64,000 nucleotides of DNA from Zantedeschia hybrid cultivar (Eukaryota > Streptophyta > Magnoliopsida > Alismatales > Araceae), in assembly GCA_030544215.1 (NCBI GenBank), contig JARZZO010000003.1:49830045-49894044 (forward strand). Reading direction: 5' to 3'. How positions within the stretch are numbered: the stretch's first letter is position 1; each line of letters begins with the position of its first letter. Below the pieces are notes generated by a model, which was not told where the DNA came from, did not search any database, and was given only the letters and a program-made list of their open reading frames with translations. Below, one piece after another: positions 58,450 through 64,000 of this stretch. The translations under genes were made by a program, and so were the position numbers.

Positions 58450-61400
58450 ATGGCATCTCAAGGTGTTGCTGAGCGGTCCTCTGGGAATCCTCCTAGCACT
58501 AATCCTGCTTGGGGCCATTGCACACCGGTGGACATGGGCCAGAGAAAGGTACAATGCAAATATTGCAACCGGGTCGTCTCTGATGGGATATACCGATTCA
58601 AACAACATCTTGCTGGAATAAAAGGTGAAATAGCAGCTTGTGCTCGAGTTCCTTCAAAGGTTATGATCCAATTTCGAACTTATATGAAAGATAAGGAATC
58701 AAGCAAAGTAAGTACTGCCAGAAGAAGACAAGAAATTCGAGAGGAGTTGTTTGAACCAGTGCAAAAGTCTGATGCTGGAGTTCGGCTTGGTGGAAGTAAT
58801 CAACCTATAAATGTTGATAATTGGGATACAAGTTTCTTATTTAACTTATTTTTATGTTCTTCATTTAACGTTTTCAGACAAAAAGTTATCGTAGATTAAA
58901 AATTTTTCTTTTACATTTAAAGATGAATTGCGACGTGCAATGGAAGCAAGCCGACGGTCCTTTGCAGATGAAGACTTATTTCGGCACACTGGAAGATATG
59001 GAGGACAAGGAAATGACTCCACACCTTCTGGACAAGGGAGCGCTAGTGCCGACATGAGCACTAACGCATGCGAAGAGCTGCCTCAGGAGTTCACTACAGT
59101 TGGAGATATAAGAGTAGGTCCAATAGATCCCTTCCTCACCAAGAAGAGGGATATACAACCTTCTATTAGTGCTGCATTCAAGAACTTAAAGCTTTGTACA
59201 GAGAAGATAGGGAGAGCTAACATCTAGGTGGTTTTTCTATAATAGTATCCCTGCTAATGCTGCCAAGGGGCCATATTATGAGTCCATGATAGAGACCATA
59301 CAAGAAGTTGGCAAAGGGGTTGAGGGACCTTCTCCATATGAGATATACAACAAGTACTTGGATATGGAAATTGATGACATCCGAACATACATTAAATCAT
59401 TTGAAAGGATCTGGGATGAGTATGGATGCACTTTAATGTACGATGGATGGACAGGTACATAAATCTTATCTTCAGTTTCTTATCTTATCTTCATTTTTTC
59501 TTAATCAGAATGGGTCTCTTTCTGATTTCTTATCACGTATGGAACTTTACAGGGATAACAAAAAGAAGTATAATCAACTTCTTAATTTACTGCAAAGCCG
59601 GAACCGTATTTTGGAAGTCTATTGATGCATCTGGAAAGATAAAGAATGCCCAATACCTATATAAATTAATAGATCAAATGGTAGAAGAAGTGGCCGAAAA
59701 AAGGATTGTCCAAGTGGTTATGAACAATGCAGCGGCATTCAGTTTAGTTGGACAAATGTTGATGCAGAAGAGAGAACATCTATACTGGGTTCCCTGTTCT
59801 GCTCATTGTATTGACTTGATGTTGGAAGACATTTGCTCTGATCCGATGGTAGATGGAGTGGTCAAGAGTGGTCGATTTATCACCACATTCATCTACAACC
59901 ACAACAACATTCTGGATATCATGCGCACACATACCCATGGAAGAGAGTTGCTTCGTCCGGGAGCCACCAAGTTTGCATCTCAATATATCTCTCTAGATAG
60001 TTTAAGTCAACAAAAGAACAACTTGATTAGGATGGTGGCATCGGAAGATTGGGAGAATCACATATTGCGGCATGTACCAACTAAGGTCAAAGAGAAAGGT
60101 AAGAAAGTGGTTGATCTAATTCAGTCTAAACCCTTCTGGAGGGGGGTGCAAGCGGTGTTAAATATTTGTAGAACCGCTTGTCCGTGTCTTGCGATCTTGT
60201 GATGGAAAAAGAAGATCGGATATGGATATTTATATGAAACTATGGACAGAGCTAAGGAGCTCATTCAACTTAACAATCCAACAATCTATGTGAAGTGGTG
60301 GGACATAATAGACAGACGTTGGGAACACACTTTACATCACGATCTTCATGCAAGTGGTAAGCTACTAACTTTCTATATCTATTATTTTGTACACATATTT
60401 CTCATAAGTTATAACTAACTTCTATTTATTTATTTAGGTTATTTTTTTAACACTCAGTACATGTTTAGAACTGATGGGAAGAAAGATAACTATGATACTT
60501 GCTCATAAGTGTTGATGAGAACTAAGTATGTTATTAAGCACATACTTGCAGATGAGGACAGAGCAACAATGGTATGCAAGCAAATGCATGATTACAGAAT
60601 GATGTTATACCACTTTGGGACAAGTACTGCTCAAGAGCTGCAAAAAATTTGAGTCCATATTTGAAAATTATTAACCAGATGTTCTACTTAATGTTTAATT
60701 ATAACTTGTACATTGTTGACATGGCCAATTTTCTATTTACAGCTGACTGGTGGTTAGATCATGGAAAAACATATTGGTATGAAGATCTAGCCTATGTAGC
60801 AATTCGGATCTTAAGTCAAACAACATCTTCATCATGTTACGAGAGAAACTGGAGCACCTTTGGCTTGATTCACACCAAGCAAAGGAATAGATTGAAGTCG
60901 AGCTGTCTAGAGAAGCTAATATTCTGTCATTATAACATGAGGTTGAAGCTAAAAAATCTCGAGCTCATAAGGACCTGCAAAGGCAGGAGAATGAGAGAAT
61001 TTCCGGACAAGTCACGAAGACAACACATGCAGAAGAACCCATAGACTTGGATGAGCTGTTCGAGGAACAACATCCACTAAATGCATGGGTTGATGCAAGT
61101 ACCTCAAATGACTCTGAATTCAACCTAACTGATCTGGAATGGACGGAAGGTAAGTTAGATAACATTCCACTATTAACTGATTTTCAACCTCCTCCTTCAA
61201 AACGTCAAAAGAAGAGCAAAAAACAAGCACCAAGCAAAAGGAAGAGTGGTACTAGAATTGAGATTGCTGATCTGGAGACTATCGAGGAAGAGGATGAAAC
61301 GCCAGAATCAAGTGGTGAGGTACAATATCAAACCTCAAATGACTCGACATCAAAGACGAGCTTCTACAGTTCTGAGGATAGCGGAGATGCTACCAGTACC

Positions 61401-61862
61401 CCAACCTCACCTTCACCAATTCAATTCACTAGAGAACAAGAATACACACATGCTACTCAAGATAAACATCATGGTAGCAGAACAGAACGGGAAGAATCTC
61501 CCATTCAAACATTCAGCAGATCAAGGAGGAAGGACAAAGGTAAAGCTCTTCAGTGTGCAGAAGCCAAAGAAGAACTTAGGAGGGAGAAAGAATATCAGGA
61601 GCAACTATCAGATGCATCATCATATTCTCCGTACGAAAGGTATAATCATCCTACTGGATATGTAGTTTACCCTCCTCAACATTCTGATACATCCGACTAT
61701 TCAGGAGGTTGTTTAGAATATCCACAATTGTCAGTCATTTATACCAATACGGATGACTATAGCCGGTATGTGATGCAATATGAACAATACTACCAGAGTT
61801 ATATGTCATGGTCTGAGTATGTAAGCCATATGTTCATTCAGTATAATGGACGTTTGGAATAA
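58450..61862 (+). pseudogene. hAT transposase (BED, DUF659, dimerisation region, acidic and Tyr-rich tail), recently disabled
   Basis: ATG at 58450. BED finger WGHCTPVDMGQRKVQCKYC then RFKQHLAG. The second exon starts DELRRAMEASRR at 58922 and contains VGPIDPFLTKKR. A one-base gain near 59226 shifts the frame before VVFL/RWFFYN. GCTLMYDGWT (59431) carries catalytic Asp 1. After an intron with GT at 59455 and AG at 59553, GITKRSIINFLIYC opens; then VVMNNAAAF (Asp 2 is Asn), HLYWVPCSAHCIDL (CxxH). Shifts near 60170 and 60220 precede WWDIIDRRWEHTLHH. The last exon has LSQTTSSSCYERNWSTF and IHTKQRNRL, then an acidic region and a Tyr-rich tail to the stop at 61860. About four lesions only. Confidence 0.9.
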
Positions 61863-62156
61863 ATGTAAGTTCATAATTATATATGTAAGTTTATTCAAGG
61901 TTTTTTTGTCCAACAACATCTTATGTATTTCAAATCAATGTATTTCAACATAATTATGTATTAGACTTGTGTTTTATATTTTTTTCATATTTTTTCATAT
62001 TTGTTTTAATTTTTTTCTGCTACTCGAACCAACCGAGCCTGACTCAGCTAGGATCGGCCAAGATCGGGTTGACTCGGATCGGACTCGGCCGATCCTATCG
62101 ATTTTGGACCAGCCGATCCGAGACCCGATCCCGGGTTTCTTAACCTTGGTTATTAG

Positions 62157-62815
62157 TATAAGTAATATATTCGATATATTTAATACTATCACCTATGATG
62201 AAACCAAACTAAATAAATAAAACCTTTGTTACAAAATGTAAGCCGTAGTGCGAGTCATTGAGAATGCACCGCGTGGCTCTCCATTAATATAGTTAATAGA
62301 ACTTAATTCAGTGATGGCATATACTACATGTTTACCAGAGATTTGTCATAATCTGTTGAGAACTATTAATTATGACATTAGATGCCTTTGGATAAGAATA
62401 GAGGAACGATATAGTTATCCACGTGTTTACCCGGGAACTATATTTCTACTCTACTCTATCACGTATTTATGGTAAAGTTTAGACCGGAGATAATGGTCTA
62501 CTGTATTTACCCGAGACCATTAATAACCTAGGAGCCGAAATATGATCAGATATTGCAAGAAGTTGCAATTACCATAAGATGGTTGCTCTAAGAAAACAAT
62601 ATAATACTATGTTTACCCGAGGTTATACTGTGACTCTTAGAGATTTTGATCCCCACTAGGAGACTGTCGACGTCTTCCGTTCTGTATACATGAAGGTTAT
62701 ACAGTCTGACGAAAATTAGTGGGAGTAAAACTAGATAAACAAAGTCCATATCTTGTTTTTTAATTAATGACTGAATATCTGCTAATTGTAATCTGATTAT
62801 CTCATGTAGGCTAAA
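62157..62815 (+). mobile_element. copia 5' leader, second part
   Basis: This continues the leader past the hAT: GAGAATGCACCGCGTGGCTCTCCAT (62260) and CTGTATACATGAAGGTTATACAG (62682), both with counterparts at 26199 and 26617. TTTACCCG-A-G words recur four to five times (62330-62620), parallel to the GTTGTGCYATYCACAAGG words of the other copy. Confidence 0.75.
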
Positions 62816-63598
62816 ATGTCGCACCACAACCCGTTGCGTGGCATTCTTGATGTCAATCGTTTGACAGGCCCAAACTACTCAGATTGGCTCAGGAACCTAA
62901 AGATTGTCCTCAGGTTTGAGCAAATTGCATTTGTCCTAAATGAGGAACCTCCTACTAAACCAGTATTAGATACACTAGAGGAGGACATGTTGACATATGA
63001 GAAATGGAAAGAGAATTCCACTATGGCCCAATGCTACATGTTAACCTCTATGAGCAATGAGTTGCAGAAGCAACATGAGGAGATAGATGATAGATCTATC
63101 ATGCTCCATCTGAAGGAGCTATTCGGTGAGCAGAGCATGATTGAAAGATATGAGATATCTAAGAATCTGTTCAAAGCTCAAATGGCAGAGGGATCTTCAG
63201 TACAAACTCATGTGCTGAAGATGATAGAATATGTGAAGAGGTTGGATGCTCTTAGGGTTCCACTCCCCAATGAGATGCATACCGACCTTGTATTGTCCTC
63301 ACTTCCACAATCATATGCTCAATTCATCGTGAACTTTAACATGAACAAGATCCAGACCACCTTGGCTGAACTATTGAATATGTTGAAGACTGCGGAGGGG
63401 AACCTTGTGAAGGAGAAACCCCAAGTCCTTATGGTTGGTAAGACCGGCCGGAAAAGACTAGCAGTCCAAGCCTTTAGGAAAGGTAAAGGCAAGAATCAGA
63501 AGAAGCCGAAAGTTGTCAAGAAGGATAAAGGCAAGAGTGCTGAGAAGGGTGAATGCTTCTACTGTCATCAAAAGGAGCACTGGAAAAAGGAATTGTAA
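62816..63598 (+). CDS. copia Gag (UBN2-type, CCHC knuckle)
   Basis: ATG at 62816 is the first in frame after the leader. Gag coats the retrotransposon RNA and forms the virus-like particle. The N-terminal part reads LTGPNYSDWLRNLKIVL, YEKWKEN and AQCYML, the middle LPQSYAQFIVNFNMNKIQ, and the basic stretch GKGKNQKKPKVVKKDKGK leads to a knuckle CFYCHQKEHWKKEL. The knuckle's last Cys is lost because one extra A shifts the frame near 63588; the other frame gives KRNCK. 260 codons open, the longest intact piece of the element. In the family gag usually continues into pol in one frame, so this stop is probably a lesion. Confidence 0.88.
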   Translation: MSHHNPLRGILDVNRLTGPNYSDWLRNLKIVLRFEQIAFVLNEEPPTKPVLDTLEEDMLTYEKWKENSTMAQCYMLTSMSNELQKQHEEIDDRSIMLHLKELFGEQSMIERYEISKNLFKAQMAEGSSVQTHVLKMIEYVKRLDALRVPLPNEMHTDLVLSSLPQSYAQFIVNFNMNKIQTTLAELLNMLKTAEGNLVKEKPQVLMVGKTGRKRLAVQAFRKGKGKNQKKPKVVKKDKGKSAEKGECFYCHQKEHWKKEL

Positions 63599-64000
63599 AT
63601 AATACCTCAAGGACAAGACTCAAGGAACTGTGAAGTAACAGGATGCTTCAGAAATCTATATGATAGATGTAAACTTGTCAATTAGAGATTATACATCATG
63701 GGTATTAGATATTAGATGTGTTTCTCATATTTGCAATTATGTGCAGGCACTAACAAGAAGACGTAAGCTAAGGATTGGCGAGGTGGAGCTGAGGACGCAA
63801 GAGTTGCGGCGATCGCTGTAGAGACAGTGAAGCTCAAACTACCATCAGGAGACACATTTTTATTAGATGAATGTTATTATATACCTAGCATAATAAGAAA
63901 TATTATTTCTATTTCATGATCAGATAGAATAAGATACACTTTATCTATTGGAAATAATTGTTATTCAATTTATTTCATAAATAAATTAATAGCTTCTGCT
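63599..64000 (+). pseudogene. copia protease region, incomplete at window end
   Basis: It reads YLKDKTQGTVK, DASEIYMIDV, SIRDYTSWVLDIRCVSHICNY, then LKLPSGDTFLLDECYYIPSIIRNIISIS. The protease active site, normally D-T-G or D-S-G in WVLDTGC, is D-I-R, which would be inactive. Stops at about 63640 and 63918. The sequence ends where the first copy in the window begins its pre-integrase (compare 90-115). Confidence 0.8.

Larger units (their letters stand above)
57989..62148 (+). mobile_element. complete hAT DNA transposon, 4160 bases, TSD GTTATTAG
   Basis: Perfect GTTATTAG at 57981-57988 and 62149-62156. The ends are CAAGGTTCAAAAACCC and, inward from the right, CAAGGTTAAGAAACCC. GGATCGGC/GACTCGG subterminal words, a 15-base-arm hairpin at 58186, a TATA-inverted-repeat module at 58269 and a multi-exon transposase are present. 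Perfect TSD and few lesions suggest a fairly recent insertion. It sits in the leader of the copia element. Confidence 0.97.

Noticed and set aside
1..64000. A bacterial or phage-type defence system or operon
   Set aside because: All recognisable genes are plant transposon genes; splice sites and plant-type repeats throughout.

Overview
The window is plant nuclear DNA, almost certainly from a flowering plant. It holds plant-type Ty1/copia, Ty3/gypsy, L1-type LINE and hAT elements, introns with GT/AG borders, 8-bp and 5-bp target-site duplications (TSDs), and long CT/AT microsatellites. No intact host gene, rRNA or tRNA gene was found. It reads as gene-poor, repeat-on-repeat DNA. The species cannot be fixed from the sequence.

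Layout. 1-4045: 3' half of a Ty1/copia element (integrase, RT, RNase H, polypurine tract, truncated 3' LTR). 4046-7249: mostly anonymous, with a dirigent-like coding relic near 4.8-5.06 kb. 7255-8782: perfect solo copia LTR with TSD ATATG. 8788-11.8 kb: anonymous, with two CT/AT microsatellites. 11.8-17.2 kb: two copies of one L1-type LINE ORF2 segment, separated by a hAT 5' end and a 309-bp foldback hairpin. 17998-22325: a hAT element with a decayed transposase. 22.7-24.7 kb: LINE 3' end and gypsy gag scraps. 24.7-32.26 kb: scrambled copia copy holding a 4.39-kb solo LTR (27589-31976, TSD GCATA) full of tandem repeats, and a 163-bp MITE. 32.3-36.9 kb: gypsy integrase scrap, a possible host mini-exon, and two hAT-type non-autonomous elements. 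36.9-43.9 kb: a minus-strand LINE ORF1-like gene (CCHC knuckle, DUF4283-like) split by a 165-bp MITE and a 5-kb hAT. 44.3-46.2 kb: hAT 5' end joined to a minus-strand copia LTR. 46.2-51.85 kb: minus-strand LINE 3' half, split by two hAT elements' derivatives and a 2.15-kb gypsy solo LTR. 51854-64000: a hAT cut by the 5' LTR of a copia element, whose own leader holds a complete 4160-bp hAT; the copia gag and protease start run off the window end.

How it fits together. Transposons dominate and have inserted in a resolvable order: LINEs oldest, then LTR elements and hATs inside them, then hATs inside LTR elements. Four hAT transposase copies (BED finger, DUF659-type core, C-terminal dimerisation region, low-complexity tail) lie beside short elements sharing their termini, so the window shows parent and MITE pairs together. 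None of the transposases is intact. The most unusual features are a 153-bp-period minisatellite shared by the first introns of two different hATs, a TATA-like box in the loop of a GGGCCTTGGGG inverted repeat shared by at least four hAT copies, and the giant repeat-filled solo LTR. Everything is by-eye reading; no alignments or database searches were run.
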